NCBI RefSeq assembly: GCF_007859865.1
Contig: NZ_SJPI01000001.1
Span: 682,001-746,000 of the forward strand
DNA from: Rubripirellula amarantea
GTDB lineage: Bacteria; Planctomycetota; Planctomycetia; Pirellulales; Pirellulaceae
Length of the DNA: 64,000 nucleotides
Reading direction: 5' to 3'
The notes below the pieces were generated by a model. That model did no database searches. It saw only the letters and a list, made by a program, of their open reading frames with translations, and had not been told where the DNA came from. Below are positions 8,896 through 16,611 of this stretch, in pieces (the first letter of the stretch is position 1; the number at the start of each line of letters is the position of its first letter). The position numbers were made by a program, and so were the translations under genes.

Positions 8896-10584
8896 TTGGT
8901 GGTTTGTTTTTTGTCGTTCACCATTTGCATCATTCAGGTAACTTTCTTGGCGGTCTCGGCGTATCGGTGCTCGCCGGTGCGAGACGAGTTTGGCCATTTC
9001 TATGCGGGGCTGCAGTACTGGAAGTACCAAGACATTGAAACGTTCAACGTCAACCCGCCGTTGATCCGAGCATTGGGAACTTTGCCTGCCTTCATGCTTT
9101 GGAAAGACGTGCCAGTCATCGATCGGAATCACGAAGCCGCTGATAGCGATATTGAACTCTACGTATCGACGCATGTTGTCCGAACTCGGCACGAATTCGA
9201 TGACGGTCACCGCTTATATGCGAAGCATCCCGGTCAATTTCGACACCATCTATTTTTGGGGCGGCTTTTAGTCAGCATGTTCACCTTGCTGGGCACGCTG
9301 ACGTTACTGTATTGGGGAACGATTTGTTTTGGTAAATCGGGCGGACTGGCTGCGGCGACCATATGGGCATTTCAGCCACAGATCATCGCTCATGGATCGC
9401 TGATCACCAACGATGTTCCCGTTGCGGCCGGGATGCTGTTGGCGTGTTGCGGATTTGCGGCTTGGTGTCGGCAACCGTCTTGGACCAAGTCCCTCTGCGG
9501 CGGACTGTTTCTCGGGATTGCCACGTCCTGCAAGTTCACAGCTTTGTTGTTGTGGCCTGTTTTTTTGCTGTTCACCGTTTTTGTGATCGCAAAAAATTGG
9601 CAACACGCCTTCATGTTAATCTTGCAGTCTAGTTTAGCGGTAGTCGTTGCACTCTTGACCGTTGCAGTCCCATACCGGTTTGCGGACGTGGGTAAACCGT
9701 TGGGAGAAATTCGCTTCTTGTCCGATCAAGTGGTCGGCACCGCGTGGGACGAAACTCAGCCACGATATCAAGATCGTTGGTTCGCCAGAGTGCCGTCGCC
9801 GGTGCCGATGGAATTTATCGTGGGGATGGATCGCCAGCAGTTTGACTTTGACATGGGCTTGTCGGGTTACGCTGCGGGCACTCTATCACAGCATGGCTGG
9901 TGGTGGTTCTATATTTACGCGATGCTGGTCAAGTTGCCATCGGGGACGTGGTTAGCCATGATCGCGAGTCTTGTTTGTGTCTACATGCAAAACAACCGAA
10001 CTCTATCCGTGATCGCGACAGTTGATGTTGCATTGGCGGCAGTGATGGCGTTCGCGATGCTGCAAATCACGGCCTACAAGAGCGGATTTGCGCAACAGCA
10101 TCGCTACATCTTGCCACTCTACCCGTTCATTTTCTTTTTGACCGGGTCAATCTTTCGGTGGATTGGCCAAGCATCCTTGTACGGAAAATTGGTGTGGGGC
10201 GGGGTCGGCCTGACGGTTTTATCATGTATAGCAGTCGCCCCGCATTGGCTAGGTTTTTTTAACTTGCCGTCGGGAGGTTCGCGCTATGGATACAAACATC
10301 TTTTTAACGACGCCACCGATTGGGGCCAAGATTGTTATTTGGTCCGACAATGGCTTGAAGACCACCCCGAAATTCGGCCAGTGAATATTATCTCAGTCAA
10401 TGGCTTTCTCTATCAAACGCCTGAATCCATGCGATTGCCCGAGAATGTAACAATCAGCCAGCAACAAGAGCGATGGACAGTGGTGAGTAAGCATGACTTG
10501 GTTATCACACGCGGCGCAGCGTATCGTGATCACGAGCCGTCGTTTGAAATCGGTAGTAGTCATTTCGTATATGAGAATAAATAG
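8896..10584 (+). CDS. GT39-like membrane glycosyltransferase with a probable N-terminal frameshift
   Basis: A protein of about 562 residues with roughly ten membrane helices and the RDEFGHFYAG segment after the first helix, where GT39/PMT-type glycosyltransferases carry their acidic catalytic residues. A periplasmic-facing C-terminal part follows. It probably transfers a sugar from a polyprenyl phosphate donor to an extracytoplasmic acceptor. The open frame has no ATG: TTG 8896 is the first usable codon. The previous genes overlap by eight bases, and an equivalent ATG at 8852 opens a frame that would join this one if the T6 run at 8907-8912 had one more T, giving MNEPNTRAGQPGFQRWWFVF as the start. 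The true start is therefore probably 8852 with a one-base deletion, in the organism or in the assembly. Confidence 0.75.
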   Translation: MVVCFLSFTICIIQVTFLAVSAYRCSPVRDEFGHFYAGLQYWKYQDIETFNVNPPLIRALGTLPAFMLWKDVPVIDRNHEAADSDIELYVSTHVVRTRHEFDDGHRLYAKHPGQFRHHLFLGRLLVSMFTLLGTLTLLYWGTICFGKSGGLAAATIWAFQPQIIAHGSLITNDVPVAAGMLLACCGFAAWCRQPSWTKSLCGGLFLGIATSCKFTALLLWPVFLLFTVFVIAKNWQHAFMLILQSSLAVVVALLTVAVPYRFADVGKPLGEIRFLSDQVVGTAWDETQPRYQDRWFARVPSPVPMEFIVGMDRQQFDFDMGLSGYAAGTLSQHGWWWFYIYAMLVKLPSGTWLAMIASLVCVYMQNNRTLSVIATVDVALAAVMAFAMLQITAYKSGFAQQHRYILPLYPFIFFLTGSIFRWIGQASLYGKLVWGGVGLTVLSCIAVAPHWLGFFNLPSGGSRYGYKHLFNDATDWGQDCYLVRQWLEDHPEIRPVNIISVNGFLYQTPESMRLPENVTISQQQERWTVVSKHDLVITRGAAYRDHEPSFEIGSSHFVYENK

Positions 10585-10622
10585 TCATCCCTTGGTGCGC
10601 TAAGAACGAAGAGGAATGAACG

Positions 10623-11515
10623 ATGGCCCATAACGCATCACGGGTTCAACTCGGGTTGACCATCATAGAACTGTTGATTTGCATCGCGATCGTCGGCCTG
10701 CTCGTATCGCTGATAAGCGGTGCGGTACAAAGTTCACGCGAGGCTGCTCGACAAACTCAATGCCTCAACAATGTTCGTCAATTGAGCCTGGGTCTTCAGC
10801 AACATCACAACAAACTGCGAGCTTTCCCAACCAACGGCGGGGCTGCACCCGAAAGCATGGTTCGGGCGGCAGATGGTTCGATGGTGACCATCGGTACCTA
10901 CGACAACTCTACCACCGAACAATTTTGGTGGGGTGTGGGATTCCCGGGCGGGACACCAGAAAATCAAACCGGAAGCTGGGCATACGCCATCTTGCCTTCG
11001 ATTGAGCAAGCCGACTCTTACCAAAACATTTCTGTTGAATCAGCAGGGCCATTGTACCGTTGCCCCAGCCGAAGCCGAAGCAATCCAGCCGTGGTGACCG
11101 CGGACGAGTATGGGGTTTACACCACTGGCGGGCGAGCGTGGGCACAGACTGATTATGCCGGAAACCTATTTGTAATCCGAGACATGCCCGACGCGCTCGA
11201 GATTCGGCCATCCTGGATGGGCTAAGTCAAACCATCGCGCTGGGCGAAAAGGCATTTGATCCCGCCATCCACGCGGCTACCACGTGGTACTTCGACGAAC
11301 CAATCTTTTCCGGTGGTAGTCACGGAACTGTTCGCGGGGGAATGGTCATTGAAACTGACGCCCCTGGAATTTCGTTCCACAACAATTGGGGATCGCCGCA
11401 TTCGGCCGGAGCGGTCTTCAGCCGACTCGATGGCTCAGTCGAAATGGTTACGACACAGATCGACGTTGAACTGTTTCGCAGCCTCTTGTTCCCCCATGAC
11501 TCGGAAGTTCCTTAA
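10623..11515 (+). pseudogene. DUF1559 pseudopilin-like gene, interrupted by a one-base frameshift
   Basis: The first frame (to the stop at 11225) gives 200 residues with a type IV pilin-like N-terminus: a short leader, then GLTIIELLICIAIVGLL with the conserved Glu at +5, then SREAARQTQCLNNVRQLSLG as in DUF1559 proteins. The expected ending is missing from that frame. It reappears in the frame one base back, from about 11204 to the stop at 11515: AILDGLSQTIALGEKAFDPA, then NNWGSPHSAGAVFSRLDGSV. Together they make one normal DUF1559 protein of about 297 residues. The shift lies around 11195-11210 and fits a single deleted base. A GAGG ribosome site precedes ATG 10623. It is the last gene of the operon. 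Confidence 0.8.
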
Positions 11516-11572
11516 GTCGATTCTATCGCAACCGCAACCATCGCGAGTACTGACTCTTGAGTCGGCGAAGTG

Positions 11573-11620
11573 GTTCGAACAGGTCGAGGTTCGAACAGAT
11601 CGAGGTTCGAACAGGTCGAG
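11573..11620. repeat. Three-copy 16-bp tandem repeat 3' of ruvB
   Basis: Units GTTCGAACAGGTCGAG start at 11573, 11589 and 11605; the middle one has one change (G to A). Each unit contains the palindrome GTTCGAAC. The array sits between the frameshifted DUF1559 gene and the end of ruvB, which point at each other. Confidence 0.85.
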
Positions 11621-11641
11621 GTGCGATTGAGTCGCCAAAAA

Positions 11642-12709
11642 CTACGCGGTGCGTTTTAAGTGCCGATAGGCTTTGTCGGTCGCCATTCGTCCGCGACGAG
11701 TCCGCAAGATCAACTCGCTTCGCAGCAAGAACGGCTCGACTTCGTCTTCGAGCGTGTCGCTACTGACGTTCATCGTGTGTGCGATTGCTTCCAAGCCAGC
11801 GGGACCACCGGCGAATACTCGCATCAGTGTGTCCAGGTAACCCCGATCTTGCTTGTCGAGTCCAAGCGGATCAATTCCGATCATATCGAGAGCATCGCGG
11901 CAAATCTGGGCACTGACGTTTCCATCGGCTTTGCTTTGCGCGTAATCGCGAACCCACAACAAGCGATTGTTCGCTAGCCTAGGAGTGCTACGACTACGTT
12001 CAGCAATCACTTCGGCCGAATCCGGATCCACTGGCAGATCTAACTTCACCGAGTTGCGACAAACGATCTCGCACAACTCCGGTCGGGTGTACCACCCCAA
12101 GTGTTCGCGAATTTGGAACCGATCCCGAAGCGGAGCGCTCAACATCCCCGCTCGTGTTGTCGCGCCGATGAGCGTGAACGGACGAAGTTCATAGTTCAGC
12201 GTGCGAGCGCTGACACCATCCCCAAGGACAATATCGATTCGAAAGTCCTCCATGGCGGTGTAAAGGTATTCTTCGACCGCTTTGGGAACTCGGTGAATTT
12301 CGTCAATAAACAGAACACTGTTTTCAGACAGATTCGTTAGGTAAGGCAGCAAATCCTTCGGCGCCTTTAGCCCCGCGCCGTTGGCCATTTGCACGGTCGT
12401 TCCCATTTCAGATGGGATGACGGTGGCAAACGTGGTCTTGCCCAGCCCAGGTGGTCCGTCGAAAAGAATATGCCCCAGCGGTTCCACACGTTTTTGCGCA
12501 GCACTGATCGCGATCTGCAGACGCTCAATCACGTCCCGTTGGCCAACCATTTCGGCCATCCGCTTGGGCCGCAACGACGTATCTTGGCCGGAGCCTTCCG
12601 CTGGGATCGATGCTGCGATTGGACTTTCGGGCGGCAAGCCGCCATCGCCACCATCAGAAGCGCCGGATTTTTCTGGATCAGATTGTTGGTAAACTGCTTC
12701 GCGTGCCAT
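11642..12709 (-). CDS. ruvB: Holliday junction branch migration helicase RuvB
   Basis: A 355-residue AAA+ motor that drives branch migration with RuvA. The Walker A GPPGLGKTT (residues 85-93), Walker B FIDEIHR, sensor 1 GATTRAGML and arginine-finger region PLRDRF are present, and the C-terminal winged helix ends in GRMATDKAYRHL. I start at MAREAVYQQ. The frame stays open 30 codons further up, but that would run into the divergent bioA promoter region. The first 45 residues are an acidic, Gly/Pro-rich extension not needed by the family. ruvA and ruvC are not in the window. Confidence 0.95.
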   Translation of the reverse strand: MAREAVYQQSDPEKSGASDGGDGGLPPESPIAASIPAEGSGQDTSLRPKRMAEMVGQRDVIERLQIAISAAQKRVEPLGHILFDGPPGLGKTTFATVIPSEMGTTVQMANGAGLKAPKDLLPYLTNLSENSVLFIDEIHRVPKAVEEYLYTAMEDFRIDIVLGDGVSARTLNYELRPFTLIGATTRAGMLSAPLRDRFQIREHLGWYTRPELCEIVCRNSVKLDLPVDPDSAEVIAERSRSTPRLANNRLLWVRDYAQSKADGNVSAQICRDALDMIGIDPLGLDKQDRGYLDTLMRVFAGGPAGLEAIAHTMNVSSDTLEDEVEPFLLRSELILRTRRGRMATDKAYRHLKRTA

Positions 12710-12784
12710 CTGCGGGCCACTCCGTTGTGCATGAATGTACGCCCGTACTTTAGCGTCTTCGAGGCCGGGGCCGAACCCCGAAAC

Positions 12785-14209
12785 ATGACTTCCCAACAAT
12801 CAATTGGATCGCGAGATCCCATGAAGAATGCCCACTGGCACGGTTTCACGCAAATGGCCGGACTTGAGCCGCTTGTGATCGAGTCCGCTCAGGGATGTTG
12901 GCTGCAAACTGTTGATGGACGGCGACTCTTCGATGGCGTTTCGAGCCTGTGGTGCAACGTCCACGGCCATCGGAACCCCCACATCGATGCGGCGGTCGAG
13001 CAACAACTTAAGAAAGTCAGCCACATCACAACCCTGGGCATGTCGTGCGAAACCACCGAGCGACTCGCGACGAAACTCGCCGAGATCACGCCGGGCGATC
13101 TGGGTCACGTTTTCTTTAGCAGCGACGGGTCATCCGCGGTCGAAGCAGCGTTAAAGATGGCGTTTCAGTATTGGCAACAGTGCGAGACCGCCGAGGTGGG
13201 TAGCACCTCGCTGAATAGCACCTCGCTGAGTAGCACCTCGCTGAGTACCGGCAAGACAAAATACCTTGCCCTCTCGGGTGCCTACCATGGCGACACCACC
13301 GGAGCAGTATCGCTTGGTGGGATCAAGTACTTCCACAAGCTGTTCGCGCCCATTTTATTTACCCCCATTCGCGGGCCGATTCCTTGCACCTATCGGTATC
13401 CCGATGGAGTCACGCCTGAAACAGCATGCGAACACTACGCTCGTGAAATCGAGAACCTTCTCGAGCAACATCATCATGAGTTGGCCGCAGTGGTGATAGA
13501 ACCACTGGTTCAGGGCGCTGCCGGAATTATCACTCACCCCGAAGGCTTGCTCCTTCGCCTACGCCAACTTTGCGATCAGTACAACGTGCTTCTGATTTGC
13601 GACGAGGTGGCGGTCGGCTTTGGCCGAACGGGAAAACTATTCGCTTGCGAACAAGAAAACGTCACACCCGACATTCTTTGTTTAGGCAAAGGTCTCACCG
13701 GTGGCTACCTTCCGATGGCAGCGACCATCGCAAGACCGCACATCTACGAAGCATTCCTTGCCGAAATTAAAGAATCGAAACAGTTCTTCCATGGCCACAC
13801 CTTCGCCGGAAACCCGCTCGCTGCTGCGGCTGCGTTGGCTTCTATCGAATTGCTCGAAACAACCACCATCCTTGAAGACGTCACCACGAAATCGGCGTTT
13901 CTAATTGAACAACTCAAACCGTTACTTGATCATCCTCATGTCGGTAACATTCGCGGACGCGGGTTGATGATCGGTATCGAATTGGTCACTGATAAAAGCA
14001 CCCGTGCTGCATTCGACCCCGGCTTGTTGATGGGCAAGCGTGTCTGCGACGAAGCGATGAAGGGGGGCGTTTGGTTGCGTCCACTTTCCGACGTCGTGGT
14101 GGTCATGCCACCACTGGTATCAACCGACGACGAGCTAGATTTTCTCGCCAACGTCGTGATCAATTCTATTGAAAAGGTCTGCGAGCCATCGTCCGTGGTT
14201 CGTGTCTAG
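12785..14209 (+). CDS. bioA: Adenosylmethionine-8-amino-7-oxononanoate aminotransferase
   Basis: A 474-residue PLP enzyme expected to convert KAPA to DAPA with SAM as amino donor in biotin synthesis. Class III aminotransferase features are clear: HGFTQM near the N-terminus (BioA-type), SSLWCNVHGHR, FSSDGSSAVEAALKMA, the ICDEVAVGFGRTG Asp, and the PLP lysine in CLGKGLTGGYLPM. It starts at MTSQQS; MKNAHWHG at 12821 is the alternative. An in-frame 15-bp tandem repeat inserts a Ser/Thr/Leu-rich loop at about residues 139-154. No other bio gene is nearby. It diverges from ruvB across 75 bases. Its last four bases overlap the end of plsC on the other strand. Confidence 0.9.
   Translation: MTSQQSIGSRDPMKNAHWHGFTQMAGLEPLVIESAQGCWLQTVDGRRLFDGVSSLWCNVHGHRNPHIDAAVEQQLKKVSHITTLGMSCETTERLATKLAEITPGDLGHVFFSSDGSSAVEAALKMAFQYWQQCETAEVGSTSLNSTSLSSTSLSTGKTKYLALSGAYHGDTTGAVSLGGIKYFHKLFAPILFTPIRGPIPCTYRYPDGVTPETACEHYAREIENLLEQHHHELAAVVIEPLVQGAAGIITHPEGLLLRLRQLCDQYNVLLICDEVAVGFGRTGKLFACEQENVTPDILCLGKGLTGGYLPMAATIARPHIYEAFLAEIKESKQFFHGHTFAGNPLAAAAALASIELLETTTILEDVTTKSAFLIEQLKPLLDHPHVGNIRGRGLMIGIELVTDKSTRAAFDPGLLMGKRVCDEAMKGGVWLRPLSDVVVVMPPLVSTDDELDFLANVVINSIEKVCEPSSVVRV
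13201..13245. repeat. In-frame 15-bp tandem repeat within bioA
   Basis: Three copies of TAGCACCTCGCTGAG (first copy ends GAA) lie at 13201, 13216 and 13231. Because the unit is 15 bases, the frame is kept and the protein gains repeats of five residues, Ser-Thr-Ser-Leu-(Asn/Ser). This is the same kind of short tandem array seen between genes in this window. Confidence 0.85.
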
Positions 14210-14853
14210 TCCCAGACCTCTTGGGGCAGTTCGTCCGACAACGACTGCATGCACTCTTCGAGTTTGCCCATCAATTCTTGCTTGGGCAACGAACCGTCGA
14301 TGGATTTGCCGACGAACATGTCGCAAAAGAAAGGCACCAGCAACGCCTCACCTTTGGGCAACGCCTTGCCGAGACCATGCAAAAACACAGGCGTGATCGG
14401 AATATCCGGGTGACGTTTGGCCAAGTGCGCTACGCCACTTTGAAACGCAGCCATTTGCTCGGGTTCACCTCGCGATCCTTCCGGAAACAGCAACACGATG
14501 CACCCTGACTCAATCGCATCTGAAATAGGATCGAGCGGATGTTTACCCTTTTCACGTTTGATGTTCTTGCGATCAATAGGAATGATTCCCACGATACGAG
14601 TTGCAAACCATCGACGCAGCGGACGTGTCAGGAAGTAGTCCGCCGCCGCAACCGGGCGAGTGCATTTGAGTCGGTCCATTCCCAGCACATTCATCAGCGC
14701 AAAAACATCCAAGTGGCTGTTGTGATTGGCGACAATGATCGCCGGACCACACTCGGGAAGTAACTCCTGTCTTCGAACGTTGGTACCCAACAACACCATC
14801 ATCAGCGGACGAACCACCAGCAGAAAAAACGGATAGCGGAGCCAGTGATTCAT
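14206..14853 (-). CDS. plsC: 1-acyl-sn-glycerol-3-phosphate acyltransferase family protein
   Basis: A 215-residue PlsC-like acyltransferase, predicted to acylate lysophosphatidate or a related lysolipid at the inner membrane. The catalytic HX4D box appears as NHNSHLD near residue 46, and the second conserved block as FPEGSRGEPEQM in the middle. The first 25 residues form a hydrophobic anchor. Its ATG shares one base with the stop of the upstream cdsA-like gene, so the two are translationally coupled. With the CDP-alcohol transferase divergent from them, these genes make a compact phospholipid module. Confidence 0.87.
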   Translation of the reverse strand: MNHWLRYPFFLLVVRPLMMVLLGTNVRRQELLPECGPAIIVANHNSHLDVFALMNVLGMDRLKCTRPVAAADYFLTRPLRRWFATRIVGIIPIDRKNIKREKGKHPLDPISDAIESGCIVLLFPEGSRGEPEQMAAFQSGVAHLAKRHPDIPITPVFLHGLGKALPKGEALLVPFFCDMFVGKSIDGSLPKQELMGKLEECMQSLSDELPQEVWD

Positions 14854-15827
14854 CAGCCGTAGCAGTAATAGACAAAGTGAAAGAACAATGGTGCGGTGAA
14901 GATCAGCGAATCCACACGGTCAAGCACGCCACCATGACCGGGCAGTGTCGCGCCGAAGTCCTTGATGTTCAGATCACGCTTCAACGCGGACAAACACAAG
15001 TCACCAGCAAAACCCGCCACACCGATGATCGCACCCGCCATCATCGAAGTCCGAAAGTCAAGCAGCGTCAACCTCGGTCCCACCAACGCCGAAAAGATGA
15101 CCGTGGACAAAACGCCGCCGACCAAACCGGCATAGGTCTTTCCCGGGGAAATACTAGGGGCGACTTTGCGCCGACCGATCGACTTGCCCCACAGGTATTG
15201 AAAGATGTCGTTCAATTCAGTGACCAAAATCAAGAACAACAATAGCCCCGGTCCTGCACCAAATCCGTTCGCCGTTTGTTCATAAGCTCCCGCAGGTTCG
15301 ATCCGCGGCGAATCGCCTGGCGAAAGCACAAGCAAGAACGCAGCATGCGAGATACTAAACACCGTCAACATCAAAGCCCAATGAAGCGAACCTGCCGCTC
15401 GCAAGAAACCCTTCGTCTGCCCCATCATCCACATCCGAGTGGGAATCCAAACAAACATCAACACGGGAATGAACACGATGAACATGCCGTACCAAGCCCT
15501 CGCGGCGAGGTAGTACTGAAACACAACGGCCAAGTACGCATAGAACAGGACTCGCCGGTCGGCGCGCCGCGTTGGCGTCATCGAAAGAAATTCCTTCAAC
15601 GCCAAAAAGCTCACGAATCCGAAGAAGCAGATCGTCGCCGTTGTCGACCAGTAAAGGCACAAACAAAACAGTCCGACGATCACCCACCATGTTCGAATTC
15701 GCGAACGCAGTTCGGCAAAATCGAGGTTCGGCTTCATTCGAACCAATGCCATCGATACTAGGCTCGCAACGAACAGGGCCGCGAAAAGCGACAACATCGT
15801 CGAGCGGACTTCCGGAGCAAGATTCAT
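14853..15827 (-). CDS. Phosphatidate cytidylyltransferase, YnbB/CdsA type
   Basis: A 324-residue polytopic membrane protein with about eight helices. The C-terminal CdsA signature is present: SALKRDLNIKDFGATLPGHG followed by GVLDRVDSL, holding the Lys, Asp, Pro-Gly-His-Gly and Asp-Arg-x-Asp residues of the family. It should form CDP-diacylglycerol from phosphatidate and CTP. The neighbouring CDP-alcohol transferase is of the E. coli YnbA type and YnbB is CdsA-like, so this may be a specialised second CdsA rather than the housekeeping enzyme. It overlaps plsC by one base. Confidence 0.86.
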   Translation of the reverse strand: MNLAPEVRSTMLSLFAALFVASLVSMALVRMKPNLDFAELRSRIRTWWVIVGLFCLCLYWSTTATICFFGFVSFLALKEFLSMTPTRRADRRVLFYAYLAVVFQYYLAARAWYGMFIVFIPVLMFVWIPTRMWMMGQTKGFLRAAGSLHWALMLTVFSISHAAFLLVLSPGDSPRIEPAGAYEQTANGFGAGPGLLLFLILVTELNDIFQYLWGKSIGRRKVAPSISPGKTYAGLVGGVLSTVIFSALVGPRLTLLDFRTSMMAGAIIGVAGFAGDLCLSALKRDLNIKDFGATLPGHGGVLDRVDSLIFTAPLFFHFVYYCYG

Positions 15828-15984
15828 GGACGACAGCTTAATCGTTGAACGATTACCTTGTGAGAGCCGGTAAGAAACGCAAACCTTACCAGAACGCCAA
15901 TGAGGCTGGCTCTATCCTTCCCCAATTGCAAATCCGACGTCACGGCAGGGCGATCCGTTCACTTGACGTTCCAGGAACCGACTG

Positions 15985-16596
15985 ATGCCAAGTATCTACG
16001 ACCTCAAACCAAAGTTCCAAGGGCTGCTACGCCCGTCGGTGACACGAATGGCAACTGCTGGCGTGACGGCGAACCAAGTGACGGTATTGGCGACCATGGT
16101 CTCAATCCTAGCGGGATCAATGATTGCAGCATTCCCCGATTCGAAATGGCCGCTCGCAATCTTGCCAGTCACCCTGCTTTTTCGAATGAGCCTTAACGCG
16201 GTCGACGGAATGCTGGCTCGCGAGTTTGGCCAGAAGAGTCGACTAGGAGCCGTGCTGAATGAACTTGGCGACGTCATCAGCGACATTGCTTTGTACTTAC
16301 CATTGGCGATGGTGCCGGACATCAATTCAGCCGGTGTGATCGGATTTGTACTTGCATCTGTAGTGGTCGAGTTCACTGGCGTGATCGCTCTGCAAGTTGG
16401 CAGCGAGCGTCGATACGATGGGCCGATGGGCAAGAGTGACCGCGCGTTTTGGATCGGATTACTGGCGACGCTTCTTGCCTTGGGTTGGATGCGACCCAAC
16501 TGGACACTGGCCTACTTCGCAGTGCTGATCTTCCTGACAATTCTTACCATTGGGAATCGTGCTTCGAGAGCTCTCGGTGCATCGACGAAGAACTGA
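15985..16596 (+). CDS. CDP-alcohol phosphatidyltransferase, YnbA-like subfamily
   Basis: A 203-residue membrane protein with a CDP-alcohol phosphatidyltransferase core. The canonical motif D-x2-D-G-x2-A-R-x8-G-x3-D-x3-D appears as NAVDGMLAREF then GAVLNELGDVISD, so the first and third aspartates are both Asn. From memory, E. coli YnbA has the same two Asn and a very similar flanking sequence, including the N-terminal YxLKPxFQxLLRP and the GKSDRA segment, so this is probably a subfamily trait and not decay. The acceptor alcohol is unknown. It is transcribed divergently from the cdsA-like/plsC pair, 157 bases away. Confidence 0.85.
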   Translation: MPSIYDLKPKFQGLLRPSVTRMATAGVTANQVTVLATMVSILAGSMIAAFPDSKWPLAILPVTLLFRMSLNAVDGMLAREFGQKSRLGAVLNELGDVISDIALYLPLAMVPDINSAGVIGFVLASVVVEFTGVIALQVGSERRYDGPMGKSDRAFWIGLLATLLALGWMRPNWTLAYFAVLIFLTILTIGNRASRALGASTKN

Positions 16597-16611
16597 TCGA
16601 TCAACCGACAA

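Noticed and set aside
11190-11225. Programmed -1 frameshift in the DUF1559 gene
   Set aside because: No slippery heptamer or downstream pseudoknot is evident at the junction; a one-base deletion is simpler.
11573-11620. GTTCGAAC repeats as tRNA T-arms or LexA boxes
   Set aside because: No cloverleaf can be built around them, and the half-sites are in the wrong order and spacing for a Gram-positive LexA box; they are units of a 16-bp tandem repeat.
12389-12784. bioA frame open far upstream, across ruvB
   Set aside because: This part lies antisense to ruvB coding sequence and is Cys/Trp/Arg-rich; BioA homology begins after 12785.
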